64,000 nucleotides of DNA from positions 1,860,001-1,924,000 of the forward strand of contig NZ_CP073637.1 of NCBI RefSeq assembly GCF_029962485.1. The letters run 5' to 3'. Position numbers and translations under genes: made by a program. The notes below the pieces were generated by a model. It ran no database searches. It was not told the DNA's origin and saw only the letters and a program-made list of their open reading frames with translations. The stretch comes from Burkholderia cepacia. Its GTDB lineage: Bacteria > Pseudomonadota > Gammaproteobacteria > Burkholderiales > Burkholderiaceae. Below, piece by piece: positions 9,107 through 18,604 of this stretch; positions within the stretch are counted from its first letter, which is position 1; the number at the start of each line of letters is the position of its first letter.

Positions 9107-10297
9107 ATGACACGACCTCTCGACGGCATTCGCGTGCTGGAACTCGGCCAACTGATCGCCGGGCCGTTCGCGGGCCGGATGCTCGCCGAATTCGGCGCGG
9201 ACGTGATCAAGGTCGAGCCGCCCGGCGTCGGCGATCCGCTGCGCAAATGGCGGCTGCTGCACGACGGCACGTCGGTCTGGTGGGCCGCGCAGTCGCGCAA
9301 CAAGTCCTCGCTCACGCTCGACCTGCGCACGCCCGAAGGGCAGGACGTCGTGCGCCGCCTCGTCGCGGAGACCGACGTGCTGATCGAGAATTTCCGGCCC
9401 GGCACACTCGAAGGCTGGGGGCTCGGCTGGGACGCGCTGTCCGCGATCAACCCGGGGCTCGTGATGCTTCGTGTGTCGGGCTTCGGGCAGACGGGCCCGT
9501 ATCGCGACCGCCCCGGCTTCGGCGTGATCGCCGAGGCGATGGGCGGCCTGCGGCACCTGACCGGCGAGCCCGGCCGCACGCCGGTGCGCGTCGGCATCTC
9601 GCTCGGCGATTCGTTGTCGGCGCTGCACGGCGTGATCGGCGTGCTGCTCGCGCTGCGGCATCGCGAACAGCAGGGCGGCAAGGGGCAGGTCGTCGACGTC
9701 GCGCTGTACGAATCGGTATTCAACCTGATGGAAAGCCTGTTGCCCGAATACGCGGCGTTCGGCGCGGTGCGCGAGCCGGCCGGCAGCAGCCTGCCCGGCA
9801 TCGCGCCGACCAACGCGTACCGCTGCCGCGACGGCAAGTACGCGCTGATCGCCGGCAACGGCGACAGTATCTTCCGGCGCCTGATGGAGCTGATCGGCCG
9901 GCCCGATCTCGGCAACGATCCCGCGCTCGCGCGCAACGACGGGCGCGTCGCGCAGGTCGAGCGGATCGACGCGGCGATCGGCGCGTGGAGCGCGCGCCAC
10001 GATCTCGACGCCGTGCTCACTGCGCTGAACGAAGCGCGCATTCCGTCCGGGCGTATCTACGACGTGGCCGACATCGCGGCCGACCCGCATTACCGCGCAC
10101 GCGACATGATCGTCGACGCGGCGCTGCCCGACGGCACGCCCGTGCTCGTGCCGGGCATCGTGCCGAAACTCGACGCCACACCCGGGCGCATCGACCGCCC
10201 GGCGCCCGCGCTCGGCGCGGATACCGACGCGGTGCTCGCGTCGCTCGGCATCGATGCCGCGACGCGCGGCGACTGGCGCACGCGCGGCGTGATCTGA
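9107..10297 (+). CDS. Class III (CaiB/BaiF) CoA-transferase
   Basis: A 396-residue family III CoA-transferase, the normal length. It moves CoA from an acyl-CoA donor to a carboxylic acid. The N-terminal block (GIRVLELGQLIAGPFAGRML), the following GADVIKVEPP and the SRNKSSLTLDL segment are diagnostic. The catalytic Asp position after the NxRPG-type motif (ENFRPGTLEGWGL) falls near residue 170-185. The ATG at 9107 has GGAG six bases upstream; the longer frame from 8948 covers the operator region and is not used. An HMG-CoA-lyase-like gene follows after 22 bp, so the enzyme probably activates the acid that the lyase cleaves. Confidence 0.93.
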   Translation: MTRPLDGIRVLELGQLIAGPFAGRMLAEFGADVIKVEPPGVGDPLRKWRLLHDGTSVWWAAQSRNKSSLTLDLRTPEGQDVVRRLVAETDVLIENFRPGTLEGWGLGWDALSAINPGLVMLRVSGFGQTGPYRDRPGFGVIAEAMGGLRHLTGEPGRTPVRVGISLGDSLSALHGVIGVLLALRHREQQGGKGQVVDVALYESVFNLMESLLPEYAAFGAVREPAGSSLPGIAPTNAYRCRDGKYALIAGNGDSIFRRLMELIGRPDLGNDPALARNDGRVAQVERIDAAIGAWSARHDLDAVLTALNEARIPSGRIYDVADIAADPHYRARDMIVDAALPDGTPVLVPGIVPKLDATPGRIDRPAPALGADTDAVLASLGIDAATRGDWRTRGVI

Positions 10298-10319
10298 ACC
10301 GGACCCAGGAGACGACGAC

Positions 10320-11282
10320 ATGAACGGGCAACGCAAACGGCTCTATATCCACGAAGTCGCGACGCGCGACGGTTTCCAGAACGAAGCGGCCTTCGTCGAC
10401 ACCGACGACAAGATCGCGCTCGTCGACGCGCTGAGCGCGTGCGGCTACGCGAAGATCGAGGTCACGTCGTTCACGTCGCCGAAGGCGATCCCGGCGTTGC
10501 GCGACGCGGAGGCCGTGATGCACGGCATCGTGCGCGCACCGGGCGTCGTCTATACGGTGCTCGTGCCGAACGTGCGCGGCGCCGAGCGCGCGCTGTCGTG
10601 CGGCGTCGACGAAGTGAATCTCGTGATGTCGATGAGCGAAAGCCACAACCGCGCGAACCTGCGGATGACGCGCGAGCAGTCGTTCTCGCAGTTGCGCGAC
10701 GTGATCGACGCCGTGCGAGGCTCGCAGGTCGCGATCAACGTATCGCTGTCGACCGCGATGGGGTGCCCGATGGAAGGCGACGTGCCGGCCGAAACGGTGC
10801 TCGCCTGGATGCAGCGCTTCGCCGATCTCGGCGTGCACGGCTTCACGCTGTGCGACACGACGGGCATGGCCTTTCCGACGCAGGTGCGCGATGTGGCCGA
10901 ACGCGCGCGCGAGCGCTTCCGCGCGCTGCAGCTCACGCTGCATTTCCACAACACGCGCGGGATGGCGCTGGCCAACACGCTTGCCGCGCTCGACGCCGGC
11001 ATCGACCGCTTCGACGCATCGCTCGGCGGGCTCGGCGGCTGCCCGTATGCGCCGGGTGCGACCGGCAACGCGTGCACCGAGGAACTCGTGCACATGCTCG
11101 AACTCGACGGCTACGATACGGGCATCGACCTCGCGGCCGTGCTCGCGGCGTCGGCACGGCTGCCCGCGCTGATCGGGCACGATGTGCCGAGCCAGATCCT
11201 GAAGGCCGGGCGCCGCTCGGACCTGCATCCCGCACCGCACGCCGACGCCGGCGACATGCCCGCGCAACGCGCGTTTTCATGA
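10320..11282 (+). CDS. HMG-CoA lyase-like aldolase
   Basis: A 320-residue TIM-barrel lyase of the hydroxymethylglutaryl-CoA lyase family. Family features are the N-terminal VATRDGFQNE (metal and substrate residues), LCDTTGMAFP, LHFHNTRGMAL with metal-binding His residues, and GGLGGCPYAPGATGN carrying the catalytic Cys. The reaction is retro-aldol cleavage of a 3-hydroxy-3-methylacyl-CoA; the true substrate could be HMG-CoA or a citramalyl-CoA-type ester. Paired with the CoA-transferase (22 bp) and the VOC protein (18 bp), it forms a tight three-gene operon. Confidence 0.92.
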   Translation: MNGQRKRLYIHEVATRDGFQNEAAFVDTDDKIALVDALSACGYAKIEVTSFTSPKAIPALRDAEAVMHGIVRAPGVVYTVLVPNVRGAERALSCGVDEVNLVMSMSESHNRANLRMTREQSFSQLRDVIDAVRGSQVAINVSLSTAMGCPMEGDVPAETVLAWMQRFADLGVHGFTLCDTTGMAFPTQVRDVAERARERFRALQLTLHFHNTRGMALANTLAALDAGIDRFDASLGGLGGCPYAPGATGNACTEELVHMLELDGYDTGIDLAAVLAASARLPALIGHDVPSQILKAGRRSDLHPAPHADAGDMPAQRAFS

Positions 11283-11300
11283 ACAACAGGAGCGACATCC

Positions 11301-11684
11301 ATGGCGTTGATTGACCACCTCGACCATCTCGTACTGACCTGCGTCGATCCGGACAAGACGAAGCATTTCTACACCGAGGTGCTGCAGATGCAGCTCGAAA
11401 CGTTCGGCGCCGGCCGGCTCGCGTTCCGCTTCGGCAACCAGAAGATCAACCTGCACGTGCGCGGCGCCGAGTTCGAACCGAAAGCGCATGTGCCGGTGCC
11501 CGGCGCGCTCGACCTGTGCTTCATCGCATCGGTGCCGCTCGACGACGTGATTGCGCACCTGCAGCGCGTGGAATGGCCGATCGTCGAAGGGCCCGTCGAA
11601 CGCACGGGCGCGACGCAGAAGATCCGCTCGGTCTACGTGCGCGATCCCGACCTGAACCTGATCGAGATCTCCGAGCTGATCTGA
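11301..11684 (+). CDS. VOC family (glyoxalase-like) protein
   Basis: A 127-residue single-domain vicinal-oxygen-chelate protein. The N-terminal LDHLVLTCVD, the central KINLHV and the C-terminal VRDPDLNLIEISEL are typical strands that supply metal ligands (His 9, a central His, a C-terminal Glu). It could be an epimerase, isomerase or dioxygenase-type enzyme; the family alone does not say. It is the third gene of the CoA-transferase/lyase operon, 18 bp after the lyase, behind an AGGAG site. Confidence 0.88.
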   Translation: MALIDHLDHLVLTCVDPDKTKHFYTEVLQMQLETFGAGRLAFRFGNQKINLHVRGAEFEPKAHVPVPGALDLCFIASVPLDDVIAHLQRVEWPIVEGPVERTGATQKIRSVYVRDPDLNLIEISELI

Positions 11685-11897
11685 CTCGGGCGACAACAGG
11701 CGGCGCGTCCATCAGTACACGGCGTTCGCAGTCCTTCGCCGAAAGCGGACAGGCGGACGCCGCGCCCGCCGATTCCGGATAGCAGGCCGCGGTCACGCTG
11801 CGGATAATGGTGCAACGGCGTCGGCCCGGCCGACGCCTTGGCAACGCGCACGGCGAAGCTGTCCCGCGCATCCGCAACCCGACCCAGGCGCTCCCGA

Positions 11898-12725
11898 ATG
11901 ACGATCCTCTATCGCGGCATGGACCGCGCGGCGCTCGACGCCGCCTACCTGAACACGAAGGCTGTTGCCGATTTCCCGGCGCTGCTCGCGTCGTGCCAGG
12001 CCCGTAGCGTCGCGCTGTACGACGCGACGCCCGGCCGCCGCAACCTGCGTTACGGCGCGCAACCCGCGCAACGCTTCGACTGGCTGTCGTGCGGGCAGCC
12101 CGGTGCGCCGCTGTTCGTGTTCATCCACGGCGGCTACTGGCAGCACTGCACGAAAGAGGACTTCGCGTATGCGGCGAGCGGGCCGCTCGCGCGCGGCTTC
12201 GACGTCATCCTGGCCGAATACACGCTCGCGCCGATCGCGACGATGACCGAGATCGTCGCCGAGATCGGCACGCTGCTCGATCATCTCGCCCGCGACCCCG
12301 ACGGCCTCGGCACCGTGCAGCGGCCGATCCACCTGAGCGGCCACTCGGCGGGCGGCCACCTGACGGCCATGCATCGCGCGCATCCTGCCGTCGTGTCGGC
12401 GCTCGCGATCAGCCCGCTCGTCGATCTCGAACCGATCTCGCTGTGCTGCCTGAACGACAAGCTGCAGCTCACCGCGCGCGAGATCGACGCATGCAGCCCG
12501 TTGCGTCATGTCGGGCCCGGTGTGCCGACCGTCGTGGCGGTCGGCGACGCCGAACTGTCCGAACTCATCCGGCAGGCAGACGAATACGCGACGGCGTGCG
12601 ACGCGGCCGGCGAACGGATTGCACGTACGTGGCTGCCCGGCATGAAGCACTTCGCGGTGCTCGACGATCTCGCGCGGCCCGACGGGGCGATGCTCGCCGC
12701 GTTGCAGGCCATCGCCCCGCGCTAG
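11898..12725 (+). CDS. Alpha/beta hydrolase (kynurenine formamidase-like)
   Basis: A 275-residue cytoplasmic hydrolase. It shows the oxyanion motif FIHGGYWQ (about residue 80), the nucleophile elbow LSGHSAGGH, an acid in VAVGDAE and a C-terminal catalytic His in GMKHFAVLDDL. These are shared with arylformamidase and carboxylesterase relatives. I chose the ATG at 11898 over 11838 because the extra 20 residues are Arg/Ser-rich and unlike the family. It lies 213 bp after the VOC gene and 96 bp before a LysR gene on the same strand. Confidence 0.85.
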   Translation: MTILYRGMDRAALDAAYLNTKAVADFPALLASCQARSVALYDATPGRRNLRYGAQPAQRFDWLSCGQPGAPLFVFIHGGYWQHCTKEDFAYAASGPLARGFDVILAEYTLAPIATMTEIVAEIGTLLDHLARDPDGLGTVQRPIHLSGHSAGGHLTAMHRAHPAVVSALAISPLVDLEPISLCCLNDKLQLTAREIDACSPLRHVGPGVPTVVAVGDAELSELIRQADEYATACDAAGERIARTWLPGMKHFAVLDDLARPDGAMLAALQAIAPR

Positions 12726-12821
12726 CCGCACGCCGTATCGCACGAGTCCGGCCGCGCGTATGATCGGCGTCAGGCCGGTGCAATATGGCGTGCGCCGCAC
12801 GGCCTTCCCAGGACCCACGAC

Positions 12822-13715
12822 ATGGTGAACCCGCTTCATTTCGATCTGCAGTCGCTGCGCGTGTTCGCGCTCGTCGCCGAGCACGGCAGCCTGACGAAGG
12901 CGGCCGAACACGGCCAGCTCACGCTTTCCGCGGTCAGCAAGCGGATTGCCGAACTCGAAAGCGTGACCGGCAGCGCGCTGTTCGTCCGGCATGCGCGCGG
13001 CGTCGAGCTCACGCCCGCCGGCCGTGCGCTGCTCGATCACGCGACGAAAGTGATCGAGCAGGTCAACCGGATGGCGCACGAGATGAGCGACTACGTCGCC
13101 GGCGTGCGCGGCCACATCCACGTGTGGACCAACACGTCCGCGATCGTCCAGTTCCTGCCCGCCGATCTCGCCGCATTCCTCACCGACAACCCGGGCATCA
13201 AGGTGAGTCTGGAGGAGCGGCTGAGTCACGAGATCGTCGACGCGCTCGCGTCGGGCAAGGCCGATCTCGGCGTATTCGCCGACAACGTGCCGGCCCCCGG
13301 CATCGAGCGGCGGCTGTACCGGCGCGACGAACTCGTGCTGCTCGTACCGCGCACGCACAGGTTCGCCTCGCACGACAGCATCCGCTTCGCGGATACGCTC
13401 GACGAGGACTACGTCGGCCTGAGCGACGGCAGTTCGCTGCTCGCGCGCATGACCGACGCCGCGTTCGCGGCCGAGCGCTCGCTGAAGCTGCGGATTCAGG
13501 TATCGAATTTCGACGGCGTGAGCCGGATGATCGAAGCGGGGCTCGGCATCGGCGTGCTGCCGCGCGATGCGGTGACGGGCGAGCGCGCGGCACGGCTCGG
13601 TATCGTGAAGCTCGACGATGCGTGGGCGACACGCTCGCTGTGGGTCGGCGTGAAGGCGGGTGGCGTGCTGACCACCGATATCGCGAAGCTGTTCGATTTC
13701 ATGTCGGCACGCTGA
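12822..13715 (+). CDS. LysR-family regulator
   Basis: A 297-residue LysR transcription factor. The winged helix-turn-helix spans about residues 8-65 (LRVFALVAEHGSLTKAAEH, then a typical LysR recognition helix), followed by a type-2 periplasmic-binding effector domain. It stands between the catabolic genes at 9107-12725 and the convergent MFS carrier at 13775, and is the best candidate regulator of this module. That role is inferred from position. Confidence 0.9.
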   Translation: MVNPLHFDLQSLRVFALVAEHGSLTKAAEHGQLTLSAVSKRIAELESVTGSALFVRHARGVELTPAGRALLDHATKVIEQVNRMAHEMSDYVAGVRGHIHVWTNTSAIVQFLPADLAAFLTDNPGIKVSLEERLSHEIVDALASGKADLGVFADNVPAPGIERRLYRRDELVLLVPRTHRFASHDSIRFADTLDEDYVGLSDGSSLLARMTDAAFAAERSLKLRIQVSNFDGVSRMIEAGLGIGVLPRDAVTGERAARLGIVKLDDAWATRSLWVGVKAGGVLTTDIAKLFDFMSAR

Positions 13716-13774
13716 ATGCGATGAAACGGCGATGCACGGGCACGCTTGCGCGCCACCCCGTGCTGATCGCCGCA

Positions 13775-15238
13775 TTACACCGGATTGATCTCATCCTGGC
13801 TGCGCCGCGTGGTCAGCGGCCCGAGCACGCGCAGCGTCACCGCGACGATGCCGAGTGCGACCGAGATCGCGCCGAACATCGCGCCCGCGCCGTAGCTGGC
13901 GAGCACCGGCAGCAGCACGAACGGCAGTGCGCCGCTGACGATCCGCGACAGCGCATAGGTACTGCCGATCGCCGTCGAGCGCACGCGTGCCGGGAAGATC
14001 TCGGCCTGGTATACGTGATACGCATTACTGAACACGTTCGACGCGCAGGTCGTCAGGAACCCGAAGCCGACGATCAGCACGGTATTGCCCGAATACGCGA
14101 AGCACAGCCCGAATACGGCGATCGACAGGATCGACACGATCACGAGCGTGCGGCGTTCGATCCAGTTGAGTAGCGGAATCGACAGCAGCGACCCGATTGG
14201 ATAACCGATGAACGACAGCGCGATGAACAGCGTGCTGTCCGTCACGTCGAAGCCGCGGCTCTTCACGACCGTGCCGGCCAGCGTGCCGAACCCGTAGTAG
14301 CCGAAGCCCTGGAACAGGTGAAAGATCGCGAGCATCACGTAGCGTGCGCCGTACGGTTCACGACGCAGCAGCGCGATGCGCTCGCCGAGACCGAGCGGCC
14401 GCTGCGGCTCGACCGGCTCCGCGAACTGCTCGGGCACACGCACGCCGGCGCTTTCCGCGAAACGCCGCAGCGCCGCGTGCGCGTCGGCCGTGCGGCCCTG
14501 CGCGAGCAGCCAGCGCGGGCTCTCCGGCAGCCGGTGCTGGACGAGCAGCACGTACACGGCGCCGAGGCTGCCGATCGCGAGAATGATGCGCCAGCCGGCC
14601 ACGCCGGCCACATTCAGCGGGTTCAGCCACAGCGCGAGAAAACCGACGAGCGGCACCGCGACATACGAAGTCGTATAGGCCCATGCGGCAAGCCGCCCGC
14701 GCTTGTCCTTCGGCAGGATTTCGGACAGGAAACTGTCGGCGACGGGATAGATCGCGCCGACGCCGATGCCCGTCAGGAAGCGGCAGGCAACGAGCATGTC
14801 GGCGTTCACCGAAAACGCGCCCACCAGCGAGAACGCGCTGTACCACACGAGCGTCAGCAAGAACGCCTTGCGCCGGCCGATGCGGTCGGCGAGGCTGCCG
14901 AGGCACATCGCGCCGACGAACATGCCGATGAACGCGGACGCCAGCAGCAGCTTGAAATCGGCGCTTTGCCGGCTCAGCCCGTATTCGTTCTGCAACGCGG
15001 AGCCGATCGTGCTGACGAGGAAGATCTCGTACATGTCGAAGAACAGCCCGATGCCGATCACCCAGACGACGAACCGGTGCAATGCACCGACCGGCAGGTC
15101 GTCCATGAAATCGCCGAGCGTGATGCGACGGACGGGGAGGGCCGCCGCGTCGGCGCCGACGCCGGAAGAAGCGGCCGGCAGTCGGGCGGACGCAGGTCCA
15201 CCCGCGTTGCCGCCGAGATCGAGGGATTGGCTGTTCAT
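13775..15238 (-). CDS. MFS transporter (aromatic/organic acid type)
   Basis: A 487-residue MFS carrier of the sugar/aromatic-acid:proton symporter branch. After a roughly 40-residue polar N-terminus come 12 membrane segments. The motif GSLADRIGRRKAFLL follows segment 2, and PESPRWLLAQGR ends the first half, as in this branch. The ATG at 15238 has GGAGACAC upstream; the farther start adds a long Arg-rich leader of no family resemblance. It may import the acid degraded by the CoA-transferase/lyase operon, with which it converges across the LysR gene. Confidence 0.9.
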   Translation of the reverse strand: MNSQSLDLGGNAGGPASARLPAASSGVGADAAALPVRRITLGDFMDDLPVGALHRFVVWVIGIGLFFDMYEIFLVSTIGSALQNEYGLSRQSADFKLLLASAFIGMFVGAMCLGSLADRIGRRKAFLLTLVWYSAFSLVGAFSVNADMLVACRFLTGIGVGAIYPVADSFLSEILPKDKRGRLAAWAYTTSYVAVPLVGFLALWLNPLNVAGVAGWRIILAIGSLGAVYVLLVQHRLPESPRWLLAQGRTADAHAALRRFAESAGVRVPEQFAEPVEPQRPLGLGERIALLRREPYGARYVMLAIFHLFQGFGYYGFGTLAGTVVKSRGFDVTDSTLFIALSFIGYPIGSLLSIPLLNWIERRTLVIVSILSIAVFGLCFAYSGNTVLIVGFGFLTTCASNVFSNAYHVYQAEIFPARVRSTAIGSTYALSRIVSGALPFVLLPVLASYGAGAMFGAISVALGIVAVTLRVLGPLTTRRSQDEINPV

Positions 15239-15850
15239 CGTGTCTCCTGATTTTCGATATGCCGTGGCGCGCGGCCCGGCCGTTTTCGGCCGGCGTGACG
15301 CGTCCGGCCACACGACACGGCGGCAGCCATTGCAGGGTCCGGGAGAGGGCCAGATGTGCACGCTGCGCCGATCGTCCGACACATGGTGGGCAAATCGGCT
15401 GCGCGTGATAATTGCGGATGTTTCAAGCGTCCTTTCCCGGGCAGAAAGGGTAGGAACGCGCGGCGGCCCGGATTCGCGCGGCAGGCCGTTGCAGCCTGCG
15501 TCGCACGCGGTGGTGTACCGAAAGCGGTGCGTCACCCCGCAACCTGACGGACCGGGAAAACCATGAGACCCGTCGCGTGGCCGCCGGTGCAACAGCCGTC
15601 GGCAGCGACACGGTCATGCTCGATCGGCCGGCACGAACGCCGGCCCGTGAAACACGCGCAGGGGGGGCCCGTGCGCCAGCGCAAAGTGCTGCATCCGTCG
15701 CTGACGAATCGCGCTCTCGAGGCGATGCTGCTGCGCCTGGATCTGCCGCCGCCGACAGAAACACACGCTGTACGGTACGAAGTCCGGGGCGGCGATGTCG
15801 TTGTGCGCGCCGGTACGCCGCGTGTCACCGCGGCGTACCGGCGACACGCA
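15239..15850. other. 612-bp intergenic region
   Basis: No convincing gene. Several GC-rich reading frames cross it on both strands, but none has a domain, a good ribosome site or consistent codon use. It holds the promoter region of the MFS gene ending at 15238 and, at its far end, the strong hairpin at 15808-15843. Confidence 0.5.
15808..15843 (-). terminator. Perfect 15-bp hairpin after the lipoprotein pair
   Basis: Arms CGCCGGTACGCCGCG and its exact complement flank a six-base loop (TGTCAC), only 8 bp past the minus-strand stop at 15851. There is no T-run, so it is either a factor-dependent or RNA-stabilising 3' hairpin, or an inverted-repeat protein site. Confidence 0.5.
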
Positions 15851-16534
15851 TCATTTCAGCTCCGGATTCTGCTGCGTCGCGCACGCGCGCAGCGCGGTGA
15901 CGAGGTCGTTTTTGCCGAGCTTCTCGAACAGATCGGCCATCTCCATCTGCGCGACGGGATCGCCTTCACGCGCCGCACGCCAGCGCAACGACGCGATCAT
16001 CCCGCTCATGCGCTCGCCGGGCGTTTCGCCGTCGTAGCCCGACATCGCCTGCAGCACGTCCGCGAGCTTGTTGTAGCCGGCCGGCACGTGATGCACGAGC
16101 AGCCACGCGATCGCCGGCTGCGCACCTTCCCAATCCTCGTCTTCGAGCGAACTGTTGACCAGGCGCGCGGCCGCGCGCCACGAGCCGAGCGACGCAGCCC
16201 TTGCATAGGCCTTGTCGGCTTCTCGGCCACGTGACGACGGCGCCGCGTCGAACGCAGCCTGCGCAGCGGCCGACGGCGGCGGCAGCGCGAGCTTCGTGCA
16301 TTGGAACGCGCCCGCATCGGGTGCGTTGCCGGGCAGGTCGGCCCAGTGCACCTGGTCCTTCAGTGTGCGATCAAGCGTCGGCCGCACGTCGCTTTCCTTC
16401 ATCGACGCGAATACCCAGTCGGTACGCACCTGGCGCGCGGCGTCCCAGTCGCTTTCGGCCGAGGCATGTTGCGCGAACGCGAGGCAGGTAGCTACGCAGC
16501 CGATCCGGAACAGCTTTCGGGCAGGGGATTTCAT
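15851..16534 (-). CDS. Hypothetical secreted protein, Sel1/TPR-like
   Basis: A 227-residue protein with a Sec signal peptide (about residues 1-26, ending QHASA). The mature part is alpha-helical, with short repeated helices (SLGSWRAAARLVN, DPVAQMEMADLFEKLGKND) that resemble Sel1/TPR-type scaffolds. I think it belongs to a proteobacterial DUF of the DUF6396 kind, but this is from memory and uncertain. It follows the lipoprotein gene at 16549 by 14 bp and is surely co-transcribed. Confidence 0.7.
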   Translation of the reverse strand: MKSPARKLFRIGCVATCLAFAQHASAESDWDAARQVRTDWVFASMKESDVRPTLDRTLKDQVHWADLPGNAPDAGAFQCTKLALPPPSAAAQAAFDAAPSSRGREADKAYARAASLGSWRAAARLVNSSLEDEDWEGAQPAIAWLLVHHVPAGYNKLADVLQAMSGYDGETPGERMSGMIASLRWRAAREGDPVAQMEMADLFEKLGKNDLVTALRACATQQNPELK

Positions 16535-16548
16535 CGTGGACTCCGGTC

Positions 16549-17187
16549 TCAATGCGCGACGATGATGAATGCCGTGAGCGCGATCGGGAGCAGCGCCAGG
16601 CCAAGCAGGCCCACAGCGCCATCGGCCGCTATCGTGAGCGGCGACAGCGCGAGCTTCGCGCCCTGGCCGAGCAGCGACGGCCGCTCGATGACCTGGACGT
16701 CGTACTCGTGATTGAATGCCTGCGGGAACGACGACGGCGTGACGTCGTTCGGCTGGTAACGCTTGCCGCTGATCGTGCCGCGCTCCGTCAGCTGGTCGCG
16801 CTTGTCCTTGAAACCATCGGCGAGCGCACGCTCGCGAAGCTCGGAGCCAGGGGGCGCATCCTTGCGCGAAAGCTGCAACGTGTAACGCCCGGAGATCTTG
16901 TCGCCGTGCGTCTCGAAATCGTCGAAATCCGTATACAGCTTGGGACGATAGGGTGCCGTGAGGTTGACGGCGAGGGCCGGCGGCACATCGAAGATGTAGT
17001 GGTACTGCTTGCCGATCACGACCAGTTTCTTCCCGTCCGAACTGATCAGGAACGCCGACAGCGTTTCCCGGTATTCCGGGTCCTTCATCATGCGATTGGT
17101 GATCGGGCCGATATTGACGTTGTTGCAGCCGGCAAGCATGCCGGCCGCCGCCACAGCGGGCAGCGCGAGGAATGTTCTTCTTTTCAT
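16549..17187 (-). CDS. Hypothetical lipoprotein with C-terminal membrane segment
   Basis: A 212-residue protein. The N-terminus has twin Arg (MKRRTFLAL) and a lipobox LAGC with Cys at residue 21. The middle is a beta-rich domain of unknown family with KYQ/YIFDVPP-type strands. The last 30 residues form a hydrophobic segment (near 180-210). The combination of lipid anchor and C-terminal membrane helix is unusual. It is the first gene of a two-gene operon with the protein at 15851. Confidence 0.7.
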   Translation of the reverse strand: MKRRTFLALPAVAAAGMLAGCNNVNIGPITNRMMKDPEYRETLSAFLISSDGKKLVVIGKQYHYIFDVPPALAVNLTAPYRPKLYTDFDDFETHGDKISGRYTLQLSRKDAPPGSELRERALADGFKDKRDQLTERGTISGKRYQPNDVTPSSFPQAFNHEYDVQVIERPSLLGQGAKLALSPLTIAADGAVGLLGLALLPIALTAFIIVAH

Positions 17188-17239
17188 GAATGCTGTGATG
17201 GTGTTGTTGGATTTGACAGCGGAGCCGCATGAATGTCGG

Positions 17240-17264
17240 GCGCAGCGTTCAGTGAACGCTGCGC
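17240..17264. promoter_or_regulatory. 25-bp perfect palindrome between divergent genes
   Basis: GCGCAGCGTTCA and its exact complement are separated by a single G. The site lies between the divergent lipoprotein operon (start 17187) and nitronate monooxygenase gene (start 17387). The AACG-type core flanked by GC is typical of TetR-family operators, but no adjacent TetR gene exists. Confidence 0.6.
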
Positions 17265-17386
17265 GCTGACGGCCTTGGATGCGGTTTCTCCGTCCGCTAT
17301 TCTAGGGGTGAAACCGGAAACCCGATACATGCGGCCAATGCGACGCGCCAAGCTCGCGCGTCGGCCGTCAACAGGAGACAAGCAAC

Positions 17387-18487
17387 ATGAATCAACCGAC
17401 CCATAACCGGACACTGTTGCGCACCCTCGGTATCCGCGCACCGATCGTCCAGGCGCCGATGGCCGGCGTCAGCACGCCGGCGCTGGCCGCCGCCGTGTCG
17501 AACGCGGGCGGGCTCGGCTCGCTCGGCGTCGGCGCGACGAACGCCGACGGCGCGCGCAAGATGATCCGCGACACGCGCGCGCTCACCGACCGGCCGTTCA
17601 ACATCAACGTGTTCTGCCACAGTCCGGCCCACGCCGATGCGGCCGTCGAACGCGCGTGGCTCGACTGGCTCGCGCCGGTGTTCCGCGAATACGGCGCGAC
17701 GCCGCCCGCGTCGCTGTCGGAGATCTATACGAGCTTTATCGCGGACGACGCGATGCAGGCGATGCTCATCGAGGAAAAGCCGGCTGTCGTCAGCTTCCAT
17801 TTCGGGCTGCCTGACGCTGAGGTAATCGCCGTGCTGAAGCGCGCGGGCGTCACGCTGTTCGCGGCCGCGACGAATCTCGACGAGGCACGGCAGATTGCCG
17901 CCGCCGGCATCGACGCGATCGTCGCGCAGGGCATCGAAGCCGGCGGGCATCGCGGCCTGTTCGATTCGACCGCGCACGACGATCGGCTCGGCACGTTCGC
18001 GCTGACGCGCCTGATCGTGCGCGAATGCCCGCTGCCCGTGATCGCCGCCGGCGGCATCATGGACGGCGAGGGCATTGCCGCCGCACTCGCGCTCGGCGCG
18101 CAGGCCGCGCAGCTCGGCACGGCGTTCGTCGCGTGCCCGGAGACGTCGATCGACGACGGCTATCGCCGCGCGATTCTTGGCGACGCCGCTCGACGGACGA
18201 CGTTTACATCAGCGATCTCGGGCCGGATCGCGCGCGGCATCGCGAACCGGCTGACCGCGCTCGGCGACACCCCGGACGCGCCGGCCACGCCCACGTATCC
18301 GATCGCCTACGATGCAGGCAAGGCGCTGCACGCGGCCGCGAAAGCGAAGGGCGAATTCGGCTACGGCGCGCAGTGGGCCGGACAGGCGGCGCCGCTGGCA
18401 CGCGCGCTTCCTGCCGCCGAGCTGTTCGCCACGCTCGAACGCGAAACGCGCGCGGCGATCGAGCGGCTGCAGCACGCACTCGACTGA
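17387..18487 (+). CDS. Nitronate monooxygenase
   Basis: A 366-residue FMN-dependent class I nitronate monooxygenase (2-nitropropane dioxygenase family). It oxidises alkyl nitronates to carbonyl compounds and nitrite, protecting against propionate-3-nitronate-type toxins. The N-terminal [21 protein letters not shown], the [10 protein letters not shown] segment (FMN phosphate and catalytic His) and the [19 protein letters not shown] phosphate-binding loop are typical. An AGGAGA site precedes the ATG. A 25-bp palindrome lies upstream. Confidence 0.93.
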   Translation: MNQPTHNRTLLRTLGIRAPIVQAPMAGVSTPALAAAVSNAGGLGSLGVGATNADGARKMIRDTRALTDRPFNINVFCHSPAHADAAVERAWLDWLAPVFREYGATPPASLSEIYTSFIADDAMQAMLIEEKPAVVSFHFGLPDAEVIAVLKRAGVTLFAAATNLDEARQIAAAGIDAIVAQGIEAGGHRGLFDSTAHDDRLGTFALTRLIVRECPLPVIAAGGIMDGEGIAAALALGAQAAQLGTAFVACPETSIDDGYRRAILGDAARRTTFTSAISGRIARGIANRLTALGDTPDAPATPTYPIAYDAGKALHAAAKAKGEFGYGAQWAGQAAPLARALPAAELFATLERETRAAIERLQHALD

Positions 18488-18512
18488 TCGCGCGAGCCGC
18501 AGATTTGCAACG

Positions 18513-18529
18513 TTCTGTATCTGACAGAA
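18513..18529. promoter_or_regulatory. Inverted repeat TTCTGT-N5-ACAGAA
   Basis: A 6-bp perfect inverted repeat 76 bp before the GFA-family gene. It is a possible operator; spacing differs from a LexA box. Confidence 0.3.
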
Positions 18530-18604
18530 ACGCGGATACAGCGCGATACAAGCGCCGCGCGCGGGTTCGCTATAAAGCAGGCATGACCTCTTCCGGAGTC
18601 CATC

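Noticed and set aside
18513..18529. LexA box
   Set aside because: CTGT and ACAG are five bases apart rather than eight.
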